Positions 1 through 7,681 are shown, counted from the first letter of the stretch. The stretch: 15,519 bases of DNA from Microcaldota archaeon (GCA_030040595.1 JASHTL010000065.1:1-15519), one strand, 5' to 3'. Numbers and translations are program-made. Notes: a model not told the origin generated them from the sequence alone.

Positions 1-192
1 ACGATGACCAGCGCAGCCATAGTCTCATTCGCGGTCCTGTTCATAGTATCGTTCATCGCATACATACCGACATATTACGAGATATCCGGAGTGGTGCTCT
101 TCGGCCTGATCGGGGACATATTCACCACGTGGTTTGGCAACGCCTCGATGATACTGATGTATGTAAGGAGAAAGGAAAGGAGAACCGCATGA
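1..192 (+). CDS. secF: Protein translocase subunit SecF, C-terminal end (5' truncated by window edge)
   Basis: The frame is open from base 1, so the gene begins before the window. The visible 60-odd residues are two hydrophobic segments ending in a GLIGDIFTTWFGNASMILMY-type stretch, followed by a short basic tail (RRKERR). The last transmembrane helix of archaeal SecF typically has this G-L-x-x-D-x-x-x-T-W-x-x-N-A pattern. SecF partners SecD in the inner part of the Sec export machinery and helps late steps of protein translocation and membrane insertion. The stop codon overlaps the secD start in an ATGA (189-192), so the two are translationally coupled. The identification rests on this short tail plus the secD neighbour; the order secF-secD is the usual archaeal one. 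Confidence 0.78.
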   Translation, partial: TMTSAAIVSFAVLFIVSFIAYIPTYYEISGVVLFGLIGDIFTTWFGNASMILMYVRRKERRTA

Positions 193-1793
193 GCGTAATA
201 GACTATCTGAAGGAGCCCAGGATACTCGCATTCATACTAATAGTTGTCGCGTTCGCCGCGCTAGACCTTATATATGGCATACATCTTGGCCTCGAATTCT
301 CCGGAGGCGTGCAGATACCGCTGACACTCGAGCACAGCGCCAGCCCGCAGAACATGAGCCTTCTAATAAGCATAATCTCCCAGAGGATATCCTCGTTCGG
401 GCTTGCAAACCCCTCGGTCCAGAGCGAGGGCAATTCCCAGATAGTCATACAGATGTCTAACGCGACCCAGAGCACCATACAGAGCACGATAAAGGTGATA
501 GAGAGCCAGGGCATCTTCCAGGCAATAGTGGCAGGCAAGGTGGCTGTAAACGGGAGCGGCATAGTCGGCAGCAGCGTCTCGCCTGCGCCTCTCTCCATAA
601 GCGGGAGCAACGTCACCTGGATAGTGGACTTTTATGTGACGCAACCGGCCGCAATTAAATTCTCGAAGGTCGCATACGGCCAGGCAAACCAGCCATTATA
701 CCTGTTCCTGGACCGCCCCGTTAACGCCATAGTGCTCCTCAACGAGTCGCAGATACCGAGCGTGGCAGGCGCCACGGTATCTAGCGACGAAATTGCACTG
801 GAGAAGGCCGCTGCCCTTGGCAACCAGACCATACCGATAGAATTCCTTTCTGCAAACGAGTCGAATTGGGGATCGCTCTACACGATCTTCAAGGCGGACA
901 GCAGCAGGTACCACGAAGTGATACTCGACAACAACACCCCTGCTTTCATAATATCAAACCTGACAGGCCTTAACTACACAATTGTAATGAAGAACAGCGC
1001 TAACATGACTCCGGATATAGGCCTGGAGAGCTCAAACTCGCTCGTGCTGGGCCAGCCTATTGTCAATAGCTGGACCGCGATAGGCCTGCTCTCGTCACCG
1101 GTCCTCAATCCGGGGGTCACGCAGGGAACCGTGAGCCAGAGCTACGAGATAGACGGACCTTCGCCATCGAATCTCACTTTTGAACAGAAGGTCAATTACG
1201 CCAACAACGAGTCAAGAACCATATCAAGCATACTCAAGGGCGGCGCGCTGCCGATACCTGTAATAGTGGGTACGCCGACCGTGGTGCCGCCAACGCTGGG
1301 CAAGAACGCGGAGATCATCAGCGGAGTTGCTGCCTTGCTTGCCGTGCTTGCCGTAACTACTGTAATAGTGATAAGGTACAAGAGGCTCTTCCTGATAGGC
1401 CCTATCATACTTACAACGCTTGGCGAGCTTTTCATAATAGCATCAATACTCGGTATTGTAGGCGGAATAGACCTTGCGGCCGTGGCAGGCATGATCGCAG
1501 TGGTCGGAACAGGGGTTGACGCGCAGATCATAATATCTGACGAGCTGCTCGTGCAGCATACCGAGGCAAGCACCGCGAAGAGCAAGCTCTCAAGGGCATT
1601 CTACATAGTCTGGGCCGACGCTGCCCTGCTGAGCATAGCCATGCTGCCGCTTCTCTTCTCTACCGGGCTGCTCACCGTGATAGGCTTCTCAGAGTCTACG
1701 CTGATAGGCGCGATACTCGGCGCTGTGATAACAAGACCTGCATACGGCGCGATACTGAGCAAGCACCTCTCAAAGGGGTCTGCGAATGCCTAG
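189..1793 (+). CDS. secD: Protein translocase subunit SecD
   Basis: A 534-residue membrane protein. The chosen start (ATG 189) overlaps the secF stop. Earlier in-frame codons would only translate secF coding sequence. TM1 lies near residues 10-30, followed directly by the LGLEFSGGVQIPL motif typical of SecD (D/E-x-x-GG). Then comes a large external domain of about 340 residues. A C-terminal block of TM helices starts near residue 374 and contains GTGVDAQIIISDE around residues 440-452, the archaeal counterpart of the conserved TM4 motif of bacterial SecD (VDANV). SecD/SecF use ion gradients to support Sec-dependent export in bacteria; the archaeal mechanism is less clear. About a dozen N-x-S/T sequons lie in the external domain and would face the outside, where archaeal N-glycosylation occurs. 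The gene overlaps nmd3 by 8 nt. Confidence 0.92.
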   Translation: MSVIDYLKEPRILAFILIVVAFAALDLIYGIHLGLEFSGGVQIPLTLEHSASPQNMSLLISIISQRISSFGLANPSVQSEGNSQIVIQMSNATQSTIQSTIKVIESQGIFQAIVAGKVAVNGSGIVGSSVSPAPLSISGSNVTWIVDFYVTQPAAIKFSKVAYGQANQPLYLFLDRPVNAIVLLNESQIPSVAGATVSSDEIALEKAAALGNQTIPIEFLSANESNWGSLYTIFKADSSRYHEVILDNNTPAFIISNLTGLNYTIVMKNSANMTPDIGLESSNSLVLGQPIVNSWTAIGLLSSPVLNPGVTQGTVSQSYEIDGPSPSNLTFEQKVNYANNESRTISSILKGGALPIPVIVGTPTVVPPTLGKNAEIISGVAALLAVLAVTTVIVIRYKRLFLIGPIILTTLGELFIIASILGIVGGIDLAAVAGMIAVVGTGVDAQIIISDELLVQHTEASTAKSKLSRAFYIVWADAALLSIAMLPLLFSTGLLTVIGFSESTLIGAILGAVITRPAYGAILSKHLSKGSANA

Positions 1794-2421
1794 GCACTGC
1801 GCGACATGCAGCAGGACCGATTCCGAGGCCAGGTTCTACGGCGATTTCTGCGAATACTGCACCCGCGAGAAGATAATGAGGCAACTTCCGGAAGAGATAG
1901 AGATGAGGATATGCAAGCGCTGCCAGCGAATATGGACCGGCACTAGGTTCGCCGCTCCCACGAAGAAGGCCGTGGAGGACGCGCTGCACCTTAGGCTCAA
2001 AGGCTTCTCTATAAATGTGCTGCAGTTTGACGGCGAAACGGTTTCTGTGGAACTGGGAGAGGAGCTAAAGGAAGGGAAGATAACCATTGAGAAGGAGTTC
2101 AAGGTAAAACAGGACAAGGTCGTATGCGGCGACTGCTACAAGCGCGCGAGCGGATACTGGGAGGCCTGCATACAGCTGCGCGGAGGAGAGGCAAGGGTCG
2201 CCAAGGCCGCGGAGAGGATAGAGAAGTACGTGGCCCACAGCGGCGCTTTCGTAACGAAGTCAGAGGATGCGCCTAACGGCATAGATGTATACGTGAGCGA
2301 CAAGAAGACTGTCAACGAGATGCTGCTCTATTTCCACATGAAGGCTACCACGACATTCACGCTTTACGGCGTCAAACAGGGCAGGCGCGTATACAGGAAC
2401 ACGTACTCGATACGCCTTTGA
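1786..2421 (+). CDS. nmd3: NMD3-family ribosome export/biogenesis protein (archaeal)
   Basis: A 211-residue soluble protein that starts inside the secD 3' end. It has three CxxC zinc-ligand pairs in its N-terminal half: C5/C8, C22/C25 and C43/C46. A fourth pair, C114/C117, sits in the family-specific segment VVCGDCYKRASGYWEACIQL followed by RGG. Eukaryotic NMD3 is the 60S export adaptor. Archaeal homologues keep the zinc domains and the 'x-YYEA-x-IQLR' block and are thought to act in 50S subunit maturation. The C-terminal part (from about residue 140) is a basic alpha/beta segment ending in YRNTYSIRL. It is shorter than eukaryotic NMD3, as expected for archaea. Co-transcription with secDF links ribosome maturation and export genes. 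Confidence 0.87.
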   Translation: MPRHCATCSRTDSEARFYGDFCEYCTREKIMRQLPEEIEMRICKRCQRIWTGTRFAAPTKKAVEDALHLRLKGFSINVLQFDGETVSVELGEELKEGKITIEKEFKVKQDKVVCGDCYKRASGYWEACIQLRGGEARVAKAAERIEKYVAHSGAFVTKSEDAPNGIDVYVSDKKTVNEMLLYFHMKATTTFTLYGVKQGRRVYRNTYSIRL

Positions 2422-2435
2422 GAATAAGTTATTAT

Positions 2436-2441
2436 AGGAGG
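2436..2441 (+). promoter_or_regulatory. Shine-Dalgarno-like AGGAGG with no well-placed in-frame start
   Basis: A perfect AGGAGG lies between nmd3 and the next gene. The first ATG after it (2456) opens only a two-codon ORF (ATG CAA TAG). The sensible start of the next gene (ATG 2472) is 30 nt downstream of the motif. It may be a real ribosome-binding site with unusual spacing, a reinitiation arrangement, or coincidence in a purine-rich stretch. Confidence 0.3.
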
Positions 2442-2471
2442 AAACGGCCATCAGTATGCAATAGCGATACT

Positions 2472-3767
2472 ATGAGGCAGTACATACTCCTGCTGCTGGC
2501 TGCATTGCCAGCACTGTGCACGAATGCGTTCAGCATAAGCAATGTCTATTCCGCTAACATCGGCACATGTACCCAGACCTCTGCGAGCAACTTCTCGTGC
2601 ATGGACGGCAAGCCCATTGTGATCGGATTCTCGGTCTCGGCGCAGGGATATCCATACTACTTTTACGGCAACTTCACGGCACTCGCACCGAGAAACGCAG
2701 ATTACAGCAACCCTGTAAACGTGTACGGAAGCCAGTGCAGGGTCTCAAGCAGCTCTACCTCGATATGCTTCGTCACGATACCCTCTATTCCATTGACCTC
2801 GCTAAACGGCACTGTCATAGAGAATATTACACTGGTGATGCAGTCTGACCAGTATCCGCAGATAAGCCAGAATGCCACGGCTAACGTAACAGTGAACCAT
2901 TATGCCAATTCAACCACTTACACAACAGTGGAATCGTACAACCAGACCATGGGCCTGTACATGCAGATGGAACCAGCATACAACTACTTCTGCCTCTCAT
3001 ACAACATATGCAACAGCAGCATAGGATACCCGATAGCATATGCGGGTAGCGAGCTCTCAAACGCAACAACGGCACTCGATTCTGACGAAGCGGCCAACGC
3101 TTATGCTTACACGCTTATTGCAAACCAGAGCCTTGAAGGCGCATACGTCGCGTTCAACGCTTTCAAGAACACGTCCAACATGGTCATAAATCAGAACCTT
3201 GAGGCTGATTCGCTTGTAGAGAGCGCAAACTCGCAGTTCAGGCAGAACGCAAACGTGCTCTACAACTGCAACGCGTCAGAGGCGTCGGGGCTCAATTCCA
3301 GCATAGCCGGGTTCTGGACGCTTCCCATGATAAACACCACAAACGCATCAGCAGCGTATCTTGAATCTGCAAACTCCATAAATGCAAATGTGAGTTCCGC
3401 GGTGGACAGATGCACGAACGCCACTGCAGGACACCAGGCTACGAGTTCATCGCTCGGGCTCTCAACCGGACAACTTCTTCCTGGAAAGGTCTTTTCCATA
3501 CCGTTAAGCTACTTTGCCATAATTCCAGTTCTCGTCGTGATCATTTACATAACAGTGAAGATAAGGGAATCGAGGGAGATCAGAAGGATAAGGGATGATG
3601 CAAACAGGCACGACAACTCGAAACTTGAGGGAGGGTACTCCGCAACGGAAGAGAAGGGTCAGACAGCCCCGCAAGGCGAAGTGAAGCAGAATGCGCCAGG
3701 GCAGCAGCCTCCCGGCGATTCGGATGATGCGCAACCTTCAGGAAAGGAGACCGGAGCCGAGAAGTAG
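2472..3767 (+). CDS. Secreted/membrane-anchored, heavily glycosylatable surface protein (unknown function)
   Basis: From ATG 2472 the product is 431 residues. I prefer this start to the in-frame TTG at 2418 because it places a clean signal peptide (MRQYILLLLAALPALCTNAF) at the N terminus, whereas the longer form adds a basic leader. The exported part, to about residue 345, is Asn/Ser/Thr/Tyr/Ala-rich and carries 18 N-x-S/T sequons by eye, with several Cys that could pair. One C-terminal TM helix (YFAIIPVLVVIIYITVKI) is followed by a charged tail of about 70 residues rich in Glu, Lys, Gln, Pro and Gly. This is a type I topology, with most of the protein outside the cell. I do not recognise a family. 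It lies 50 nt after nmd3 and probably ends the secDF operon. Confidence 0.8.
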   Translation: MRQYILLLLAALPALCTNAFSISNVYSANIGTCTQTSASNFSCMDGKPIVIGFSVSAQGYPYYFYGNFTALAPRNADYSNPVNVYGSQCRVSSSSTSICFVTIPSIPLTSLNGTVIENITLVMQSDQYPQISQNATANVTVNHYANSTTYTTVESYNQTMGLYMQMEPAYNYFCLSYNICNSSIGYPIAYAGSELSNATTALDSDEAANAYAYTLIANQSLEGAYVAFNAFKNTSNMVINQNLEADSLVESANSQFRQNANVLYNCNASEASGLNSSIAGFWTLPMINTTNASAAYLESANSINANVSSAVDRCTNATAGHQATSSSLGLSTGQLLPGKVFSIPLSYFAIIPVLVVIIYITVKIRESREIRRIRDDANRHDNSKLEGGYSATEEKGQTAPQGEVKQNAPGQQPPGDSDDAQPSGKETGAEK

Positions 3768-3780
3768 CAATTGGAGTATG

Positions 3781-3809
3781 CAAAACAACAAATATTGGTC
3801 AATGTTTTG
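3781..3809 (+). terminator. Inverted repeat with T-rich 3' arm, possible operon terminator
   Basis: CAAAACA (3781-3787) and TGTTTTG (3803-3809) are exact reverse complements separated by 15 nt, starting 14 nt after the stop of the surface-protein gene. The right arm runs into TTTTGTTCT. Archaeal termination mostly needs T-runs, so the T-rich arm may matter more than the stem. The stem is A/T-rich and weak. Confidence 0.35.
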
Positions 3810-3824
3810 TTCTGGAACGGAGCG

Positions 3825-3834
3825 CATATATATC
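3825..3834 (+). promoter_or_regulatory. TATA-box promoter for the TPR-like gene
   Basis: CATATATATC is centred about 27 nt before ATG 3857, preceded by GGAGCG as a possible BRE. At the usual archaeal TATA-to-start distance the transcript would begin at or beside the ATG, giving a leaderless mRNA. Confidence 0.6.
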
Positions 3835-3856
3835 TCCTAATCCCTATTACATCATT

Positions 3857-5011
3857 ATGTCGCAATTTAGGAGACCCAACATCATGTCACTGTTACCTAC
3901 GCCGAAACAAAGGCAGCTTATCGACGAGATAAGGACTTCGATTAGAGACGACGGCAGGGAGGCTATTGACACGTTTTTTGCAAAGGCTACTGAGGTATTC
4001 ACCAGCAGGGACGACTACGAGCCTCAACATCCGGGCTGGGAGAGATGGGGCAGTACAGTACTGATGCTGTACAGGGAAGCAATAAAAACTGTAGCACATA
4101 CTGAGGACGACGGTGAGAGGGGCGAGCTGAAGAAGCATCTGGACAAGAAAACTGAAGAGTTGGCGGAATTAATGATCTCTGAAAAGCCGGGACCTGGTCA
4201 TTTCTGGGCAGGTATGCTATTCTATGCAAAGGGGGAGAAGACTCTCAGTTTTGACCTTTTTATTGAAGGTGCCAAGGCATCCGTAGAAAACGATCGGCTC
4301 AGGCATTCCATGGATTATGCCGTAAATCTGTTCCGGTTTGCTTGCGAACACAGGACACAGGAGGTTCCTAGGGAGAGAAGGACAGATGCTGCGACAGAGT
4401 TGACGGATCTTATACAAAGGAAATATGGGTTTGCGGGAAATTATTGGACGGCAGAGATAATCAGGATACGGGGAGGCACAAGCTACGAGTTAGCTGAGGC
4501 GCTCGCGGAGGGCGCCGTCCATGCGGCAAGGAATGCAGAAGCAGAACTGGCCCTGGCAAACCTAGAAAAAATAGCGCGGTTTGTCGGGACAAAGAGGCAT
4601 ATAGACGCGCACGTGAAGAGGCTTTCCGGGCCTATTGAGCTGAAAGACTTCGTCAGGTCAGAACTGGAAAGATCGGAGAGACTGAGCGGATATGTGGATG
4701 TACTAAGGCCATTAGCCACTGACCTGGAAGGCATATTCGACGGATATGTGGCGAGGGCAAGGGATGACGCATATAGGGCCATGGCGTACACATACAAGGC
4801 GCGGGTAAAAGAGACAGTCGGGGAGTACAGGGAAGCTGTAGAGTTCTATAGGCAAGCTTACGCTGCGATAGGTCCATCTCCGCATGAATGGCTCGATGGA
4901 AGGGCCAACGCAATGTTAAATACCGTAAGCAGGGAAGACCCGGAGCTTGCAAACGAGCTGCGTGCGCATTTATTCGGTAAGACCCCGGAAGACATTAGCC
5001 CTGCCTCATAA
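3857..5011 (+). CDS. All-helical TPR-like protein (unknown function)
   Basis: A 384-residue soluble, strongly charged protein with no signal peptide or TM segment. The start is ATG 3857 because a TATA box is ideally placed for a leaderless transcript; ATG 3884 is an alternative. The sequence is predicted helical throughout. Near residues 310-345 the stretch AMAYTYKARVKETVGEYREA followed by VEFYRQAYAAIG fits a tetratricopeptide repeat consensus (A-x-x-Y...G-x-Y-x-x-A-x-x-x-Y-x-x-A). Earlier segments (HFWAGMLFYAKGEKTLSFDL around residues 115-135; ELAEALAEGAVHAARNAEAE around 210-230) look like degenerate repeats of the same kind. TPR-like solenoids usually bind other proteins. No enzymatic motif is visible and the neighbours give no clear role. 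Confidence 0.75.
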   Translation: MSQFRRPNIMSLLPTPKQRQLIDEIRTSIRDDGREAIDTFFAKATEVFTSRDDYEPQHPGWERWGSTVLMLYREAIKTVAHTEDDGERGELKKHLDKKTEELAELMISEKPGPGHFWAGMLFYAKGEKTLSFDLFIEGAKASVENDRLRHSMDYAVNLFRFACEHRTQEVPRERRTDAATELTDLIQRKYGFAGNYWTAEIIRIRGGTSYELAEALAEGAVHAARNAEAELALANLEKIARFVGTKRHIDAHVKRLSGPIELKDFVRSELERSERLSGYVDVLRPLATDLEGIFDGYVARARDDAYRAMAYTYKARVKETVGEYREAVEFYRQAYAAIGPSPHEWLDGRANAMLNTVSREDPELANELRAHLFGKTPEDISPAS

Positions 5012-5052
5012 TCTTGCGCAGGCAAGGTTTTGTAGGGCTTTGATCATAAACC

Positions 5053-5099
5053 CTGCTCATACATCTATTTACTGAGCAACTTAAATAATTTGTGAGCAA
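5053..5099 (+). repeat. TGAGCA repeat cluster, left copy (one inverted, two direct)
   Basis: TGAGCAA occurs at 5073-5079 and 5093-5099, 20 bp apart, and CTGCTCATA (an inverted copy of TATGAGCAG) occurs at 5053-5061. The second direct copy overlaps the GTG start at 5092. The cluster flanks the putative TATA box (5063-5070). A related cluster sits at 7699-7743. The positions suit operator half-sites around a promoter. Confidence 0.4.
5063..5070 (+). promoter_or_regulatory. Putative TATA box for the nuclease-like gene
   Basis: TCTATTTA ends about 22 nt before GTG 5092, consistent with a leaderless transcript starting at the GTG. TGAGCA repeats sit on either side. The second A/T run (TTAAATAATT, 5081-5090) is too close to the start to act as this gene's TATA box. 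Confidence 0.4.
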
Positions 5100-5520
5100 A
5101 AATAACATAATGAACGAAATATTAGAAGACCACAAAACAGGAAAGGTGGGGGAGTTATTAGTCCAATTAAAACTCCTCACATTTAATATTCAAGCAGCGC
5201 CGCCGATATACGATAGTGGTAATGATTTGATAGCGGTTAATGGAGAAGTCTTTAAAGCAATACAGGTAAAAACTGAGTCCTATAACGCAATAGAAGGTTG
5301 GAGTGTACCAAAAAGAAGCAAGAACTATCATCTATTGGCTTTGGTAAAGTTAGGTCAAGCACCTCGTGAGGTTGAAGACGCTAAAGTTTATCTATTTAAG
5401 AGAGAAGAAATCGGAGAAGGTTACGATACTGAAACCCAAATACCACAACGAATAAGGCGTATGATTAATGAAAGTGATAGCTGTTTGTTATCGAATCGTT
5501 TAGATTTATTCAGCCAATAA
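5092..5520 (+). CDS. PD-(D/E)XK-type nuclease-like protein (candidate)
   Basis: 142 residues from GTG 5092. An ATG lies six codons in (5110). The N-terminal 65 residues show the order expected for a PD-(D/E)XK nuclease core. A helix with GKVGE (E21) is followed by DSGNDLIAV (D41 or D45 on a strand), then KAIQVKT (Q58-x-K60). This is an E...D...(E/Q)xK layout as in Holliday-junction resolvase and Mrr-like folds. The rest is basic with no motif I recognise. The gene is markedly more A+T-rich than the secDF operon and its codon use (more TTA, ATT, AAA) differs, which suggests acquisition. The frame stays open for 31 codons after its TAA. The nuclease call is a motif reading, not a family match. 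Confidence 0.55.
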   Translation: MSKNNIMNEILEDHKTGKVGELLVQLKLLTFNIQAAPPIYDSGNDLIAVNGEVFKAIQVKTESYNAIEGWSVPKRSKNYHLLALVKLGQAPREVEDAKVYLFKREEIGEGYDTETQIPQRIRRMINESDSCLLSNRLDLFSQ

Positions 5521-5616
5521 AGTTGGGTTCTATCTTCAACTCGTAAATCGCACTTATCAGAACTGACCGAGTACATTGGTAAAGAAGTGATGATTCGGGT
5601 GTTTGAGGAACATTAG
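5521..5616 (+). pseudogene. In-frame continuation of the nuclease-like gene beyond its TAA stop
   Basis: Directly after TAA 5518-5520 the same frame runs 31 more codons to TAG 5614-5616. The later part reads as ordinary protein (LSELTEYIGKEVMIRVFEEH). There is no plausible start codon of its own except very late ones (GTG 5587, ATG 5590). The simplest reading is that the ancestral protein was about 173 residues and a point mutation made the TAA. Stop-codon readthrough or chance are the alternatives. Confidence 0.35.
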
Positions 5617-5621
5617 TAAAG

Positions 5622-5630
5622 TATATAAAT
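5622..5630 (+). promoter_or_regulatory. TATA-box promoter for the winged-helix regulator gene
   Basis: TATATAAAT is followed at the usual distance by the palindromic array 5646-5681. A predicted transcription start (about 5650-5656) falls inside that array, so a protein bound there would block initiation. Confidence 0.6.
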
Positions 5631-5645
5631 GCGTTGAGATAATAA

Positions 5646-5681
5646 CCATTATAATGGTCATTATAATGACCATTATTATTG
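5646..5681 (+). promoter_or_regulatory. Triple 12-bp palindromic operator array
   Basis: Three consecutive 12-mers abut: CCATTATAATGG (5646-5657), TCATTATAATGA (5658-5669) and CCATTATTATTG (5670-5681). The first two are perfect palindromes and the third is degenerate. They lie between the TATA box and ATG 5682 of a winged-helix gene. This arrangement is typical of an autoregulated repressor operator. Cooperative binding by dimers stacked every 12 bp is an inference. Confidence 0.65.
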
Positions 5682-6200
5682 ATGGCCATGCTCAACGGAA
5701 ACATAAAGCTACCTTACGACCTCTTCGATGCGGAGAAGTTCAACACGCTTAATAGCGAGGACAAGAAAGCATACATTCGTTCAGTCCTCAAAAAAATTCT
5801 GGAACTTAACCCTAATGGAATTACAATTACGCAGATTACGGACAAGATAAGCTACTTCAATAGACCTATCATCTGGAATCATCTTGAGATGATGACCATA
5901 ACCAGAGAGGCATACAGCCATAAGTTCGGAACAACTCTGGTATACTACCCGAACGGCAAGATGGTGCACTCAATCTTTAAGACAGACTTTGCAATAGATG
6001 ACAGAACTTATGCATTCTTCGTTGTGGAAAATGATGTAGGTGACTATTTATACATACAGGAGAAGAACAAGGACAAGCTTGGTGCACTCGCTGTGAGCGG
6101 TGGACTTATTGTACCTTTGAAGGAGCTTGACTCCTTCGTGGATTATATAAAAAATGTTAAAAAAGAAGTTGATAAAAATGGATTCGAAAGCAGAGTTTAG
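5682..6200 (+). CDS. Winged helix-turn-helix transcriptional regulator
   Basis: About 172 residues from ATG 5682. ATG 5688 is equally possible, and a TTG at 5679 sits in the operator. Residues around 28-80 fit a winged helix. There is a helix (YIRSVLKKILELNPNG), a helix-turn-helix (ITITQITDKISYFNRPIIWN then HLEMM), and a wing (HKFGTTLVYYPNG). The C-terminal part (about 85-172) is an alpha/beta segment that could sense a ligand or form the dimer; I do not recognise it. The gene is preceded by its own palindromic array, which suggests negative autoregulation. It overlaps the following gene, so both are probably one operon that the regulator controls. Confidence 0.68.
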   Translation: MAMLNGNIKLPYDLFDAEKFNTLNSEDKKAYIRSVLKKILELNPNGITITQITDKISYFNRPIIWNHLEMMTITREAYSHKFGTTLVYYPNGKMVHSIFKTDFAIDDRTYAFFVVENDVGDYLYIQEKNKDKLGALAVSGGLIVPLKELDSFVDYIKNVKKEVDKNGFESRV

Positions 6201-7395
6201 GGTTGAGGAGAAGGAGAGGAGTTTCCTGTCGCGCAGGACAGTAATAAACGTGAACGGGAAGCTGATAACGACTCCGTGCTACGGAGCGATACTCAAGTCG
6301 AAGGTCGACTTGGATGGTTTGTTTGGGGCATACGAACACCTCACACAGACGAAGGTAATATTCGCAGCAGCTAAATTCCTCAACAAGATAAACGAGAGCG
6401 TATCGGAAGGGGATGTAAACAGTGAACTCTTCAAGAGACACCAGCATCTCAAACAAAATAATCTGTTTTTTGTTGACCCTACGACAGGAGGGTTCATTCT
6501 AAAAGACGATTCTTCGATAGACGACTTGACTCCTGAAAGCTGGTCGACTGCAAGAGCAGACCCTAAGACATTGATGAACCTGATAACAAGTTCATCAGAA
6601 AAACAGTTCAAGCTCGATGCCGACTCAATAATATCGCCATCGCCGCTGATAAAATACGACAGTCCGAAGTATTTACTTGACCTTTGGTTCGATGTTGTGA
6701 AGACAACAGGAACGTATGCCAGTACTCGTTTCGGCAGGAGCAGTGCAATACTCCTGAATCTGCACTTCAATCTGTTCAGAGACACCAAGAAGCTAAATGA
6801 GATTCTTGCCATACTCAACAATGAAGACAAGCAGAAAGAAATAGCAGATATAAGGGCAGTGTTCCTCAGAGTAAAAGACCCACACTTTGACAGTGACAGC
6901 GGTGCACTGGCTCGTTATAAGAGTTTTGTCTCAGCATTAGCTGTATATGCGAAGACCACTGGCAGGGCATTCTTCGTATACAATACGGATAGTCTTGGAC
7001 TCGGTTCGATAACACTTGGTGTAGATGGCTTCATAGAGCCTCAGAACGGGCATCTTACAGAGTTTGGCGGCAGGTCTGACGAGAAGCATGGGTCACTATA
7101 TGATAGTCTCGGTCTATTCCACAAGCCATTCAGAGACGTAGAAGAATCGTTCCAGAATAATGGCAACGTGATGTCTCATGACTGCGAATTCTGCACCAAA
7201 TACAATGGCATGGCGACCTTAAACGATGCAGGATGCGCTGAATGGTGGATTGACAAGAGAGCACACCTTCTTGTGTGTAGGAACCACGAGATAGACGAGG
7301 TCATATCAGAGATACAACAGGACACGATAACGAAAGGTATGCGTGATAAGTTCCAAAGGTCGTCTGTGAAGAGCTACATAGATGTCCTGCCGTAA
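6178..7395 (+). CDS. Cys/His zinc-site protein, possibly TGT/DpdA-like TIM barrel (unknown function)
   Basis: 405 residues from ATG 6178. ATG 6154 is in frame but lies within the regulator's last codons and would only add a Lys-rich leader. The C-terminal region has a likely metal site: C336 and C339 (HDCEFC), C353, then H363, C367 and H370 (HLLVCRNHEI). Some features recall tRNA-guanine transglycosylases. One is the early VNGKLITTPCYGAIL (compare G-x-x-TPxFMPV). Another is LGLGSITLGVDGFIEP (compare the late-barrel G-D-x-F-D segment). The third is the CxxC followed by an NH-type helix, as in the TGT zinc site. I cannot see an unambiguous catalytic Asp pair. The gene overlaps the winged-helix gene by 23 nt and is probably its target. 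Confidence applies to the gene; the TGT idea is weak. Confidence 0.7.
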   Translation: MDSKAEFRVEEKERSFLSRRTVINVNGKLITTPCYGAILKSKVDLDGLFGAYEHLTQTKVIFAAAKFLNKINESVSEGDVNSELFKRHQHLKQNNLFFVDPTTGGFILKDDSSIDDLTPESWSTARADPKTLMNLITSSSEKQFKLDADSIISPSPLIKYDSPKYLLDLWFDVVKTTGTYASTRFGRSSAILLNLHFNLFRDTKKLNEILAILNNEDKQKEIADIRAVFLRVKDPHFDSDSGALARYKSFVSALAVYAKTTGRAFFVYNTDSLGLGSITLGVDGFIEPQNGHLTEFGGRSDEKHGSLYDSLGLFHKPFRDVEESFQNNGNVMSHDCEFCTKYNGMATLNDAGCAEWWIDKRAHLLVCRNHEIDEVISEIQQDTITKGMRDKFQRSSVKSYIDVLP

Positions 7396-7429
7396 TTATG
7401 CGTTGTGAGCTTTATCGATAGGTTATTTC

Positions 7430-7681
7430 ATGAGTGTTAGAAAACTTTTAACAGGCATGGCGCTTTCATGGGCATTGAATGCGACGTTCAAGACACCGAT
7501 AGAAAAGGATAAGCCAAGAGACGGCTGGTATTTCAGTTTCAGTAATGACTCGAACGGTGACGTGCATATTCATGCCGACTATCATACGCCTGCTAAACAG
7601 ACATTCGGTATTGCTGTGAACCTTTCTCATGCATGGGAGGAAGTGGAAAAGTGGATTAAGGAAAACAATAGTCGTTCATGA
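7430..7681 (+). CDS. Small hypothetical protein
   Basis: 83 residues from ATG 7430, 34 nt after the Cys/His protein and on the same strand. It begins with a mildly hydrophobic segment (LLTGMALSWALNATF), then a Trp/Phe/His-rich middle (WYFSFSNDSNGDVHIHADYH), and ends with an amphipathic helix (AWEEVEKWIKEN). No family is recognised. It probably belongs to the regulator-controlled transcription unit. Length and codon pattern support a real gene but not strongly. Confidence 0.5.
   Translation: MSVRKLLTGMALSWALNATFKTPIEKDKPRDGWYFSFSNDSNGDVHIHADYHTPAKQTFGIAVNLSHAWEEVEKWIKENNSRS

Noticed and set aside
203..616. Long minus-strand open frames opposite secD and several other plus-strand genes
   Set aside because: They are antisense shadows of well-supported genes, with no promoter, no family match and implausible composition.
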